A DNA stretch of 52,887 nucleotides from Gp6-AA45 sp035652075. GTDB taxonomy: Bacteria; Acidobacteriota; Vicinamibacteria; Vicinamibacterales; CAVVIG01. The notes beneath the pieces were generated by a model. That model did not search any database. It worked only from the letters and a program-made list of their open reading frames with translations, and was not told the DNA's origin. The position numbers and the translations under genes are program-made. Numbering within the stretch: position 1 is the first letter of the stretch; each line of letters opens with the position of its first letter. Positions 27,617 through 35,954 of the stretch are shown here, piece by piece. Location: NCBI GenBank assembly GCA_035652075.1, contig DASREL010000056.1, forward strand, positions 1-52,887. Direction: 5' to 3'.

Positions 27617-28166
27617 GCGCGAAGGTCTCATCGATACGCCGAAGCGCGTGGAGAAAGCGTACAAGTTCCTCACGGGCGGGTACGACGCGGACATCGATCA
27701 GGTGCTCAACAACGCGCTCTTCACGGTCGATTATAACGAGATGGTGATCGTGAAGGATGTCGACTTCTACAGCCTCTGCGAACATCACCTGCTGCCGTTC
27801 TTCGGCAAGTGTCACGTCGCCTATATTCCGACGAACAAGGTGATCGGCCTGAGCAAGATTCCGCGTCTCATCGACGTCTTCGCGCGTCGATTGCAGGTGC
27901 AGGAGCGGCTGACGAATCAGATCGCCGAAACGATCGAGGACAAGATCGCGCCGATGGGCGTGGCCGTCGTCATCGAAGCGACGCATCTGTGCATGTCGAT
28001 GCGCGGCGTCGAAAAACAGAACTCGTTCGCCGTCACGAGCGCGATGCGCGGCGCGTTTCGATCGAACGCGCGCACGCGCATGGAATTCCTCGAGTTGATC
28101 AAGCTGCGAAGCATGGTGTCCGGCGTGCGGGAGTCGGCCGGCTACGCCTGCGTCGGCGACGAATAA
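27567..28166 (+). CDS. folE: GTP cyclohydrolase I
   Basis: A 199-residue FolE, converting GTP to dihydroneopterin triphosphate, the first step of folate and pterin synthesis. The zinc ligands are present as SLCEHHLLPF near residue 72 and the second Cys in ATHLCMSMRGVEKQ near residue 143. DPTREGLIDTPKRV at the N-terminus and SAMRGAF in the C-terminal third complete the family signature. The start ATG has AGGAGG nine bases before it. The 5' end overlaps the start and signal sequence of the divergent TPR gene. Confidence 0.97.
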   Translation: MQELIRRLLAELGEDPTREGLIDTPKRVEKAYKFLTGGYDADIDQVLNNALFTVDYNEMVIVKDVDFYSLCEHHLLPFFGKCHVAYIPTNKVIGLSKIPRLIDVFARRLQVQERLTNQIAETIEDKIAPMGVAVVIEATHLCMSMRGVEKQNSFAVTSAMRGAFRSNARTRMEFLELIKLRSMVSGVRESAGYACVGDE

Positions 28167-28190
28167 CGTTCACACCATTCGTTGTGGGCC

Positions 28191-28226
28191 GGATGCACCG
28201 TTCGCGCTTTGCGAACGGAGGCATCC
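28191..28226 (+). promoter_or_regulatory. Hairpin enclosing the Shine-Dalgarno of the RCC1 gene
   Basis: Two nested stems: GGATGC pairs with GCATCC (28191-28196, 28221-28226) and CGTTCGC pairs with GCGAACG (28199-28205, 28211-28217) around a GCTTT loop. The Shine-Dalgarno GGAGG (28217-28221) sits in the junction between the stems, and the ATG follows four bases after the outer stem. It would hide the ribosome site. It matches no riboswitch class I recognise. Confidence 0.5.
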
Positions 28227-28229
28227 CCC

Positions 28230-29756
28230 ATGCATCGATGGCTGTTGTTCTCGCTCGTGGTGTCCCTTGCGCCGTCTGGTACTGCTGACCGCGCGTCATT
28301 CCGCGTGCAGTCGACGACGTTCGATGCGCGGACCAACGACTTCATCCTGACCTTCAATCAGCCGGTCGACCTCGAATCGGTCAACCCCGAGAGCGTGTCG
28401 ATCGTCGATCAGGCCACCGGCGCGACGGTGCCCTTCGCGCGAGGCCACGCAACGAGCGCGAACGACGTCCTCATTCGAGCGTCCGCCCCGATGTCGTCCG
28501 CCGCCGGATACACCCTTGCGCTGAACAGCCGCGTGCCGATCCGCAGCGTCGATGGAGAATTCGTCGTCGACAAGGAACTGCATTACGTCGTGCCGTTTGG
28601 GCGTGGCGGTGGCGGCGGCAGTGGCGGCAATGGCAAACCGCCAGACCCGATCCAGATCTCGGCGGGCGCGGGCTACACGTGTGCCACACGCGTCAACGGT
28701 ACGTTGATGTGCTGGGGCGACAACACCTACGGCGCGGTTGGTGTCGCGCTGGCCGACGGCACGCCGATTCTCGAGCCGACGGCAGTGCCGACGGTGAGTC
28801 CTGTCGCCCGGCTGTGCGGAGCCGTGTTCATCGCGAACTGTGCGCTCTCCAACACGGCGAACCCGCCGGTGCTCTTCATGTGGGGCGCCAACATGTCTGG
28901 TCAATTGGGCGTCGCCGGGAACTACTCGCGTTTCGCGCCGCTGCAGCCCAACCCGAACGTCCAGCATCCGGTCGATGTGGCAACCAACGGCCAGAATACC
29001 TGCGCTCTTCGAGCCGACGGCAAGATCTTCTGCACTGGCCAGAACGGCGTCGGGATGCTGGGGCTCGGCTTCGCGGGTCCCGACATCTTCGGGTTCACGC
29101 AACCCGTCGTCGATCCTGGCCCGTTTACGTCCGTCACCATGACCGGGCAGGGCGGAGCCTGCGCGCTCAAGACCGATTCCACCGTGTGGTGCTGGGGTGA
29201 TAACACGTGGGGTGAAAGTGGCGACGGCAAAGGCGGCATGAACATGAACGCGCTGACGCTCGTTCCGGTTCAACCGGTCGGACTGCCGAAAATCAGGGCG
29301 CTCGCCGCCTCGTGGGGCACCGTGTGCGCGCTGGCGCTGGACGGCACCGTGTGGTGCTGGGGGATCGACCTCGGATTAATCAACGATCCGATGAAAGAAT
29401 TCCAGAACACGCCGGTCCAAAAGAAGGGCCTGACCAACATCGTGTCGATGTCGATGAACCGCGATGCCGGATGCGGGATCGATATAAACCATGACGCGTG
29501 GTGCTGGGGAGCGGATTATGTCGGCCAGCTCGGTGACGGACAGGCGCGCAACGTCGCGGTGCCGACGCCGATCAAGGTTGCGCGGCCGGACGGCGGGACG
29601 TTCCTCAAGCTCGTCGTCGGCTTTCAACACGTCTGCGGCCTGGTGACGCCACAGTACCGGCTGTACTGTTGGGGAGATAACTCGGCCGGTGCGTTCGGAA
29701 TCGGCAAGGCCGCCGCGGGGGCGTCCTTGCCGACCCAGAGTCACTTCGTGCCTTAG
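28230..29756 (+). CDS. Secreted RCC1-repeat protein with N-terminal Ig-like domain
   Basis: A 508-residue exported protein. The signal peptide is MHRWLLFSLVVSLAPSGTA. Residues about 25-125 form an SbsA/Big-like domain (FILTFNQPVDLESVNPESV), a Gly-rich linker follows at about 127-145, and then about six RCC1-type repeats run to the end, each built round a CxL...WCWGDN core (CWGDNTYGAVG, WCWGDNTWGESGDG, WCWGADYVGQLGDG). Paired cysteines per blade suggest disulphides outside the cytoplasm. A predicted seven-bladed propeller suggests a binding rather than a catalytic role. ATG 28230 was chosen because GGAGG lies eight bases before it. The stop overlaps the convergent TonB gene by four bases. Confidence 0.88.
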   Translation: MHRWLLFSLVVSLAPSGTADRASFRVQSTTFDARTNDFILTFNQPVDLESVNPESVSIVDQATGATVPFARGHATSANDVLIRASAPMSSAAGYTLALNSRVPIRSVDGEFVVDKELHYVVPFGRGGGGGSGGNGKPPDPIQISAGAGYTCATRVNGTLMCWGDNTYGAVGVALADGTPILEPTAVPTVSPVARLCGAVFIANCALSNTANPPVLFMWGANMSGQLGVAGNYSRFAPLQPNPNVQHPVDVATNGQNTCALRADGKIFCTGQNGVGMLGLGFAGPDIFGFTQPVVDPGPFTSVTMTGQGGACALKTDSTVWCWGDNTWGESGDGKGGMNMNALTLVPVQPVGLPKIRALAASWGTVCALALDGTVWCWGIDLGLINDPMKEFQNTPVQKKGLTNIVSMSMNRDAGCGIDINHDAWCWGADYVGQLGDGQARNVAVPTPIKVARPDGGTFLKLVVGFQHVCGLVTPQYRLYCWGDNSAGAFGIGKAAAGASLPTQSHFVP

Positions 29757-32638
29757 AACTTGAACGCCGCGCGGAAAACGACCGTCCTCGGCGCCAGGAT
29801 GGCCACCGGCGACAGGAACTGCTGCAGCGTCGCCCGGGTGCCCGTCGTCGGATCCGTGAACGCCGTCGCTTCCGTGCGGTTGCGCGCCGACCACACCGTG
29901 TCAGCGTTGGTGATGTTGTCGAAGTCGATCGACGCCTCGACCGAGCGGTTGCTGGCGAACCGGAACTGCTTGCCGACGCGAAGGTCGATCTTCGTCAGCG
30001 TATCGAGCCGCGTGTTGCCGAGCGGTTCGAGGTTGATGATCTGGTTCGTCGCGAATCCGACCGCGCGGCTGATCTGCCGCGTAATCGGTGGACCCTGCTG
30101 GATGCTGAGGTTGCCGCTGATCAGGATGTTCTGCCACGGCAGCACGTACATCCCGGTCGACTTGAACTGATTCGGCCGATCCGGCGCGTTCGTGTCCGTG
30201 ACGTTGCCTGTTGCGTTGATCAGCACGTTCGGGTTCGTTGCGGCAGTGATGCTGTTGATCTCTGTCTTCGCCAACGTGTAACCGACGAGCAACTGCCACC
30301 GATTCGACAGCCGCTTGTTCATCGTCAGCTCCAACCCTTTGTACGTCTGCAGGTAGCCCGTGTCGTTGGTGATGACGGTGCGGTTCAATGCCGACGTGCG
30401 GGCGTAGAAACCGTAGGTGCCGTCATCAGCGGTGCCGACGACCCCGTCGATGCCCGGATCCACCGCGCTCGTCAGCGTTGACGCGTACGGGTTGTCGGGG
30501 TTGATCGATGCCTGAATGTTCTTTTCCTGCCGGTAGGTCACGACGGCGCTGAACTTCGTGTTCGCCATCACCTCACGGTCGATGCCAAAGCTGTACTCGT
30601 TCGTGTAGGGCCGGCTGAAATTCGGATCGATTGACGTCGCGATCTGCCCGTTGACGACGACAGCCGAAACGACCGGCACGCCGCTTTGCTCGCCGATCTC
30701 GAACTTGTGGTCGCCGTTCAGATCGTTCCAGGTGTACTGCTCCGAGTAGTTGGCGTTCGGGTTGACGTTGCTGACACCGCCACCGCCCGTCGACAGGACG
30801 TAGAGGTAACGTGCAGCCGACGCCTTCGCGGCGGTCTTTCCATCACCGGTGAGGTCGAACACGGCCGCGATACGGGGCGCGACGTTGTTCCACAGCACGA
30901 TGCCGCGCTGTTCCGGGAAGCTGCGCGGCTGCGCGGCGAATCCGCCGATGCCCGCGGCCGCAAACGGCGACGCTGGGCTGTTCTGCGGCGGCAGATAGCC
31001 TTCGAGATGCTCGTACCGCAGACCGCCGGTCACGGTGAGGCGTTTGACGGTGACGTTGTCCTGCCAGAAGAGCGCGAGCAGGTTGACCGCCGACACGTCG
31101 TTCTGTGGCGTGGCGAACAGCGTGACGTTCTGCGGCACGAAGACGCCGCTGGCGGACGTGTAGGTCGTCGTCACGTTGTCGACGCGCGTGTTCTCGTTCG
31201 TCGTGACCGCGTGCGAGTAATCGAAGCCGAACTTGAGCTCGTGGCGCGCACCGAGCGCGTTGTCGACGTAGTAGTTCGCGGTCCCGTTGAACTGATCGCG
31301 ATCGCGGTGCCGGACCGTATTCGTCGGGAAGTTGCCGTAGACGATGCCGGTCGCGTTGTCAGTCGTCGATTGCTGATTGCCGCCATTCTGATACGTGGGG
31401 AACAGAATCTTGTTGATCGCCAGGCGCGCGTCGATGAACAGGTTCTTGCCGATCACCGAGTTCCACAGGCCTTGCGCGACGTGGAACCGATCTTCTTCGT
31501 CGCTCGTGGAGTCGATGACCGTGATCGACGAGTTATTGAGCAGGCGATTCGGTTTGCTGTACCGCTGGTACGAATACAAACCGGTGATGCGGTTGCTGCC
31601 GTTCAACTGCCAGGTGACGTTGCCGAGACCGTTCGTGATGTTCGTCTGGTCGAGGACGACCTGCGAGTTCTGCACCGGCACGTTCTGTCCGACGCGCCAA
31701 TCGCGGAACGTCCCGAAGAAGCGCAGCTTGTCCTGCGTCAGCGGGCCGCCGCCGGTAATGTTGGCGTCAGACACCTTGTTCGCGGTATCGCTGTCCGGTC
31801 GAATGCCGTACTTCTGGAGCGTCGGGTTGTGGTCGTTGCGAGCTTGCGTCGAATCACTCAGCCAGGTGAACGTGCCCGAGCCGGCCCAGTGGTCGCCGCC
31901 GCTCTTGGTCACCATGTTCAGGAACACGCCGCCGGTCGGCACCGTGATGTCGTGCGCGCCGGTCGAGACCTGCACGTCTTCGAGCGAGTCGAAGTCGTAG
32001 TAGAAGCCGGCGAAGCCAATGGCGGCGGGATCGCCGACGTTGACGCCGTTCAGATACAGCGTGTTCTGCGACGCGGTGGTGCCGCGCGCGCTGAAACCGC
32101 CTTGCAACCCGCCCGACGTGCCGGCGACGTCCGGACGACTCATGCTCAATCCGGGTACCTTCGCTTCGAGGAGCCCCCACAAATCACGACCGCCGGGCGT
32201 CTCCTGAAGGAGCGTCGAGCTGAGGTTCACGTTGACGTTCGCGCTCGTCGTGTCGATCGTCGGCGAGGTGCCGGCGACGGTGACGGTTTCCGCCACGGTC
32301 GCGACGTTCATCGAGAAGTCGATCGGCGTTGTCTGGCCGACGAGCACGTCGATCCCTTCGCGCACGAGCGTCTTAAAACCCTGGAGTTCCACTTTCACCT
32401 GGTACGTGCCAGGCGGGAGCGACGGGAAGCGGTAGACGCCGCCCGCGTCGGTGACGCCCGCCATCGTTCCGCCCGGGAGGACCGAGCTCGAGATCGTCAC
32501 AGAGGCGCCGGGCACAGTCGCGCCCTGTTGATCGACCGCTTTGACGAGAATGCTGCCCGTCTGAACCTGTGCGATGGCGGGTGCGGCCGCCACTGCAAGC
32601 ACACCAATCACCGCTAAGAACCGTACAAACTGTTTCAT
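29753..32638 (-). CDS. TonB-dependent receptor with carboxypeptidase-regulatory-like domain
   Basis: A 961-residue outer-membrane protein. After a signal peptide (MKQFVRFLAVIGVLAVAAAPAIAQ), residues about 25-105 are a carboxypeptidase regulatory-like beta domain (GASVTISSSVLPG; AGGVYRFPSLPPGTYQVKVE), then a plug domain near 125-235 with NTLYLNGVNV, then a barrel ending in Phe (VVFRAAFKF), the outer-membrane assembly signal. This architecture is the Oar-like type abundant in Acidobacteriota and likely takes up large glycans, peptides or metal complexes; there is no clue to the ligand. AGGAGGG lies eight bases before the ATG. It diverges from the S9 peptidase gene. Confidence 0.93.
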   Translation of the reverse strand: MKQFVRFLAVIGVLAVAAAPAIAQVQTGSILVKAVDQQGATVPGASVTISSSVLPGGTMAGVTDAGGVYRFPSLPPGTYQVKVELQGFKTLVREGIDVLVGQTTPIDFSMNVATVAETVTVAGTSPTIDTTSANVNVNLSSTLLQETPGGRDLWGLLEAKVPGLSMSRPDVAGTSGGLQGGFSARGTTASQNTLYLNGVNVGDPAAIGFAGFYYDFDSLEDVQVSTGAHDITVPTGGVFLNMVTKSGGDHWAGSGTFTWLSDSTQARNDHNPTLQKYGIRPDSDTANKVSDANITGGGPLTQDKLRFFGTFRDWRVGQNVPVQNSQVVLDQTNITNGLGNVTWQLNGSNRITGLYSYQRYSKPNRLLNNSSITVIDSTSDEEDRFHVAQGLWNSVIGKNLFIDARLAINKILFPTYQNGGNQQSTTDNATGIVYGNFPTNTVRHRDRDQFNGTANYYVDNALGARHELKFGFDYSHAVTTNENTRVDNVTTTYTSASGVFVPQNVTLFATPQNDVSAVNLLALFWQDNVTVKRLTVTGGLRYEHLEGYLPPQNSPASPFAAAGIGGFAAQPRSFPEQRGIVLWNNVAPRIAAVFDLTGDGKTAAKASAARYLYVLSTGGGGVSNVNPNANYSEQYTWNDLNGDHKFEIGEQSGVPVVSAVVVNGQIATSIDPNFSRPYTNEYSFGIDREVMANTKFSAVVTYRQEKNIQASINPDNPYASTLTSAVDPGIDGVVGTADDGTYGFYARTSALNRTVITNDTGYLQTYKGLELTMNKRLSNRWQLLVGYTLAKTEINSITAATNPNVLINATGNVTDTNAPDRPNQFKSTGMYVLPWQNILISGNLSIQQGPPITRQISRAVGFATNQIINLEPLGNTRLDTLTKIDLRVGKQFRFASNRSVEASIDFDNITNADTVWSARNRTEATAFTDPTTGTRATLQQFLSPVAILAPRTVVFRAAFKF

Positions 32639-32766
32639 CTAGACCCTCCTGAAGGGTGGACTGATTTTACAAAACCGTCATGGTGCACGAACGACAGTTG
32701 CTCACGAAAAGCGCCGAATGTGGCAGCACTTCGAAAAGTTGGATACTCTGTGCGCGAGGTCGGTAC

Positions 32767-34824
32767 ATGAAGCGTTTATACGTAATTGCGGCGGCAGCCT
32801 TGGTCATGGCGCAGTCGCCGGCCCCCCGCCAGCTGACGATCGAGCACCTGATTGACATCCGTCATCCCTCGGCGCCGGCGTGGTCGCCGGACAGCCAGCA
32901 CGTGGCGTATCTCTCCGAGCGCGCCGGCATCGCGAATATTTACGTCGACGCGAAGGCGGTCACAAGCTTCGCGGACGGCGTCGGCGGAGCCTTCTTCTGG
33001 AGCGCGGACAGCCAGCGGATCTACTTTCCGCGCGGCGGCGATCTGTGGTCGGTCGGCGCGACGGGCGGCCAGCCGTCGGCGGTGTGGACGACAGCGGCTG
33101 CCGAGACGAGCATCACGCCGTCACCGGATCGGTCGCGCGTCGCCTTCGTCAGGGGACGCGACATCGTCGTGCGCTCGCTCGCCGATGGACACGAAACGAG
33201 CGTCACGCGAGCGGAGCAGGCGATCAACGGCGTGAACTGGACCCCGGACGGAAAGAACCTGCTGTTTACCGCGGGTGCCGAGACGATTCGCCACGAGCAG
33301 ACGCCAGACTACAGCGGCGCGAAAATCATCTACACCATCAGCGAGCGGCGCGGCGGTGAATCGTTCATCGTGCCGGCCGCCGGCGGTAGTCCCACACGGC
33401 TCCCGCGCATCGGCGGCGGCCAGGGCGGCGCGCGCTGGGTCGATGCGACGCATACCGTGACCGATCGCGTCGCCGACTTCAAGCACCGCACGATTGCGGT
33501 GTCAGACACCTCTGGCACCTCGAAAACGCTGTACGAAGAAACTGACCCGAAGTTCTGGAGCATCCCGGGCCAGGCCGAACCGAACGCGCAAGCGTCGCCG
33601 GATGGCAAGTGGATCGCATTTCTTTCCGATCGCGACGGCTGGGATCACGTCTACGTGACCGCCGCGAACGGCGGAACACCAAAGCAACTCACGAAGGGGA
33701 AGTTCGAAGCGTGGCGTCCCGCGTGGTCGCCCGACAGCACGACCATCGCGTTCGACGCGAACGAGCCTGATCATCCCGGCGATCGTCATCTTGGAATCGT
33801 GACCGTTGATGGTGCCGTGACGATGCTGACCAACACGCGTGGGACCGACACGGCGCCCGTCTGGTCGCCCGATGGGAAGAAGGTCGTCTATCAACACACT
33901 GGGCCGTACAACTCGGCGGACCTGTGGGTCATCGACGTCGCGTCGAAGATGACAACGCGCGTGTCGGAGTCGATGCCGGCGTCGATGGACACGTCGCAGT
34001 TGGTCGAACCGCAATTCGTACACTACCCGGGCCCTGACGGTCAGCCGGTACCAGGCTGGTTGTTCGTGCCGAAGAACCTGGATCGCACGCGCAAGCATCC
34101 GGCGATCGTGTGGATCCACGGCGACGGCATCAATCAAAACTACGACGGCTGGCACGTGCAGCGGAACTACGCGGTGTATTACAGCTTCCACCAGTACCTG
34201 CTGCAGAAGGGGTACGTCGTGTTCGCGCCGGACTATCGCGGCAGCATCGGCTACGGCCGCGACTGGCGGCAGGGCGTCTACATGGACGTCGGCGGCAAGG
34301 ACGCGAAAGACGCATGGATGTCGGCGAACTACCTGAAGACGCTCGGCTACGTCGACGCCGACCGGATTGGCGTCTGGGGATTGAGCTACGGTGGCTTCTT
34401 CACGCTCATCGCCGTCACCGATCAACCGACGCTCTTTCGCGCGGCCGTCGACGTCGCCGGCGTCGTCGACTACGCGATGTATTACGAGGATCCGTATCAC
34501 GGGTCGTGGACGGCCAGCCGCATCGGCACGCCCGACGAACATCCTGACGTCTACGCGAAAGCCTCGCCGCTGTCGCATATCGATCGGCTCGCGCGTCCGC
34601 TGTTGGTGCTGCACGGCACGAGCGACGTCAATGTCCCGTACCTGCATTCGGTGCGGCTCCTCGACGAGGTGATGAAGAAAGGCAAGGGCGATCTCGTGTC
34701 GTTCATGACCTATCCCGGCGAGTTCCATTACTTCACGCGGGAGCATGTCCTGCGCGACGCCTGGCATCGCGTCGAGGAATTTTTCGACGCGCATTTGAAG
34801 GCGGCCAGCGCGACGACGCATTAG
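32767..34824 (+). CDS. Secreted S9-family prolyl oligopeptidase/dipeptidyl peptidase
   Basis: A 685-residue exported peptidase beginning MKRLYVIAAAALVMAQSPA. Residues about 30-400 form a beta-propeller of PD40/WD40-like repeats (PAWSPDSQHVAY, ASPDGKWIAFLSDRDG, APVWSPDGKKVVY), and the alpha/beta-hydrolase domain follows with catalytic Ser540 in WGLSYGGFF, Asp620 in HGTSDVNVPY and His654 in PGEFHYF. It should remove dipeptides from peptides entering the periplasm, perhaps through the divergent TonB receptor. The start is ATG 32767. A 22-base stretch of the nonamer family occurs in frame inside the propeller. Confidence 0.93.
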   Translation: MKRLYVIAAAALVMAQSPAPRQLTIEHLIDIRHPSAPAWSPDSQHVAYLSERAGIANIYVDAKAVTSFADGVGGAFFWSADSQRIYFPRGGDLWSVGATGGQPSAVWTTAAAETSITPSPDRSRVAFVRGRDIVVRSLADGHETSVTRAEQAINGVNWTPDGKNLLFTAGAETIRHEQTPDYSGAKIIYTISERRGGESFIVPAAGGSPTRLPRIGGGQGGARWVDATHTVTDRVADFKHRTIAVSDTSGTSKTLYEETDPKFWSIPGQAEPNAQASPDGKWIAFLSDRDGWDHVYVTAANGGTPKQLTKGKFEAWRPAWSPDSTTIAFDANEPDHPGDRHLGIVTVDGAVTMLTNTRGTDTAPVWSPDGKKVVYQHTGPYNSADLWVIDVASKMTTRVSESMPASMDTSQLVEPQFVHYPGPDGQPVPGWLFVPKNLDRTRKHPAIVWIHGDGINQNYDGWHVQRNYAVYYSFHQYLLQKGYVVFAPDYRGSIGYGRDWRQGVYMDVGGKDAKDAWMSANYLKTLGYVDADRIGVWGLSYGGFFTLIAVTDQPTLFRAAVDVAGVVDYAMYYEDPYHGSWTASRIGTPDEHPDVYAKASPLSHIDRLARPLLVLHGTSDVNVPYLHSVRLLDEVMKKGKGDLVSFMTYPGEFHYFTREHVLRDAWHRVEEFFDAHLKAASATTH
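33498..33519 (+). repeat. In-frame nonamer-family element in the S9 propeller
   Basis: GGTG-TCAGACACC-TCTGGCACC, 22 bases, is identical to 36274-36295 in the winged-helix regulator. It encodes SDTSGT in the same reading frame there and here. The first 13 bases are a palindrome (GGTGTC-A-GACACC). Confidence 0.85.
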
Positions 34825-34833
34825 GATCGAAGG

Positions 34834-35508
34834 ATGGAGCGCGAAGGCTTGAGCCGAGCGATCGCCGTCGCGGCGCTCGTTCTTTCCATCGTCCCGCTAT
34901 CCGCGCAGACGCGCCGCGCGCCGGCGAAGAAGCCGGCGGCTGCGGCCGCATTGAAGAAGGAAGCGCCGGAATACACCTGTCCGACGCCGCTCGGTGTCGG
35001 CGTGACGACAAGGATTTCGTTCTGCGAGGTCGCGATAGGGCGCGACCCCGCGGGCGGCATCCTCGTCAAGCTGCCACCGCATCGTGGTCCGGTGACCTTG
35101 ACGTTCGATCTCCACAACCGCCACACCTATTCGGAAGAAGACGTGCGCGCGAACCGCGCCTACGCGCGCTACACCGCGGGCATCGGCGTCCTCGAGATGG
35201 ACAACACGCTGATCAGCCGCGCGGCGGTGATCAGCGAGTTTCGGTCAGCGAAAGATCTGCTCGATCGAATCGGCGGCGGCGCGGGTCCGAGCGGTGTCAA
35301 AGCGGTCGCGCCGCTTGGCGACGAAAAAGTGACTATCGCGATTCCGGAGACCGACGACGAGGTGAGCATCCTCGGCGAGAAGCTCGCCGTCGAACGTCAG
35401 GACGGGACGACGAACGTGACGCAGCAAGGGCGATTGATTGCCGCCGTCAGCAACCTGATGATCGAATACCGTCCCGGTCCACCGCCGCGAAAGGCGAGGA
35501 AAAAATGA
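34834..35508 (+). CDS. Secreted protein of unknown function
   Basis: A 224-residue protein with a signal peptide ending in SAQ (about residue 25), then a low-complexity Ala/Lys/Pro stretch (residues about 26-45) and a globular part. I recognise no family. It has two cysteines (PEYTCPTP and SFCEVAIG) that could pair. Strong beta content is suggested by GPVTLTFDLHNRHTYSEED and VTIAIPETDDEVSILGEKLAVER. Nine bases after the S9 gene, it leads a run of three genes overlapped by four bases each: this protein, a RidA-like protein and a membrane winged-helix regulator, so they are likely one unit. TAGGAT lies six bases before its ATG. Confidence 0.6.
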   Translation: MEREGLSRAIAVAALVLSIVPLSAQTRRAPAKKPAAAAALKKEAPEYTCPTPLGVGVTTRISFCEVAIGRDPAGGILVKLPPHRGPVTLTFDLHNRHTYSEEDVRANRAYARYTAGIGVLEMDNTLISRAAVISEFRSAKDLLDRIGGGAGPSGVKAVAPLGDEKVTIAIPETDDEVSILGEKLAVERQDGTTNVTQQGRLIAAVSNLMIEYRPGPPPRKARKK

Positions 35509-35954
35509 TTCGTACGCTGTTGTTCGTCTCGTTCGCGCTCGTCCCTGTCGTGGCCATGGCCCAGGTCAAACGCACCAATCCGCCGACGCTGTCGACGCCA
35601 ACCGGCTACACGCACGTCGTCGAAGTGACCGGTCCGGCGAAGACCGTGTACATCTCCGGGCAGATCGCGCTGGACAAGGACGGCAACCTCGTCGGCGGCA
35701 ACTCGATGAAAGGGCAGGCCGAGCAGGTGTTCAAGAACCTGCAGGCGGCGCTTGCCGCGGCGGGGGCAAAATTCAGCGACGTGGTGAAGATGAACACGTA
35801 CACCACGGATATGGCGCAGGTGCAGGCGATCCGCGATGTGCGCACGAAGTACTTCGACGCGTCGGCGCTGCCCGCGAGCACGCTCGTGCAGGTCGTCCAC
35901 CTGGCGCGGCCGGAACTGCTGCTCGAGATCGAAGTCATCGCGGTCGTGAAATGA
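35505..35954 (+). CDS. Exported RidA/YjgF-family protein
   Basis: A 149-residue protein with a signal peptide (MIRTLLFVSFALVPVVAMAQ) followed by a RidA domain (GYTHVVEVTGPAKTVYISGQ; EQVFKNLQAALAAAGAKFSDVVKMNTY). RidA proteins are normally cytoplasmic imine deaminases that use an Arg near the C-terminal ARSCVEV segment; here that position reads ASTLVQV, so the catalytic Arg is missing, while the later Glu (LLEIEVIAVV) remains. It therefore belongs to the non-deaminating subgroups. Its export and its coupling to a regulator (ATGA overlaps on both sides) suggest a binding or sensory role. Confidence 0.85.
   Translation: MIRTLLFVSFALVPVVAMAQVKRTNPPTLSTPTGYTHVVEVTGPAKTVYISGQIALDKDGNLVGGNSMKGQAEQVFKNLQAALAAAGAKFSDVVKMNTYTTDMAQVQAIRDVRTKYFDASALPASTLVQVVHLARPELLLEIEVIAVVK

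Noticed and set aside
28191..28226. Known riboswitch class
   Set aside because: The hairpin lacks the conserved cores of the c-di-GMP, cobalamin, SAM, TPP, or mini-ykkC elements. It is kept only as a hairpin.
30686..32617. 643-residue open frame on the plus strand
   Set aside because: It lies antisense inside the TonB receptor gene and shows only low-complexity Arg/Val/Asp sequence. The receptor frame has a signal peptide, domains and a Shine-Dalgarno.
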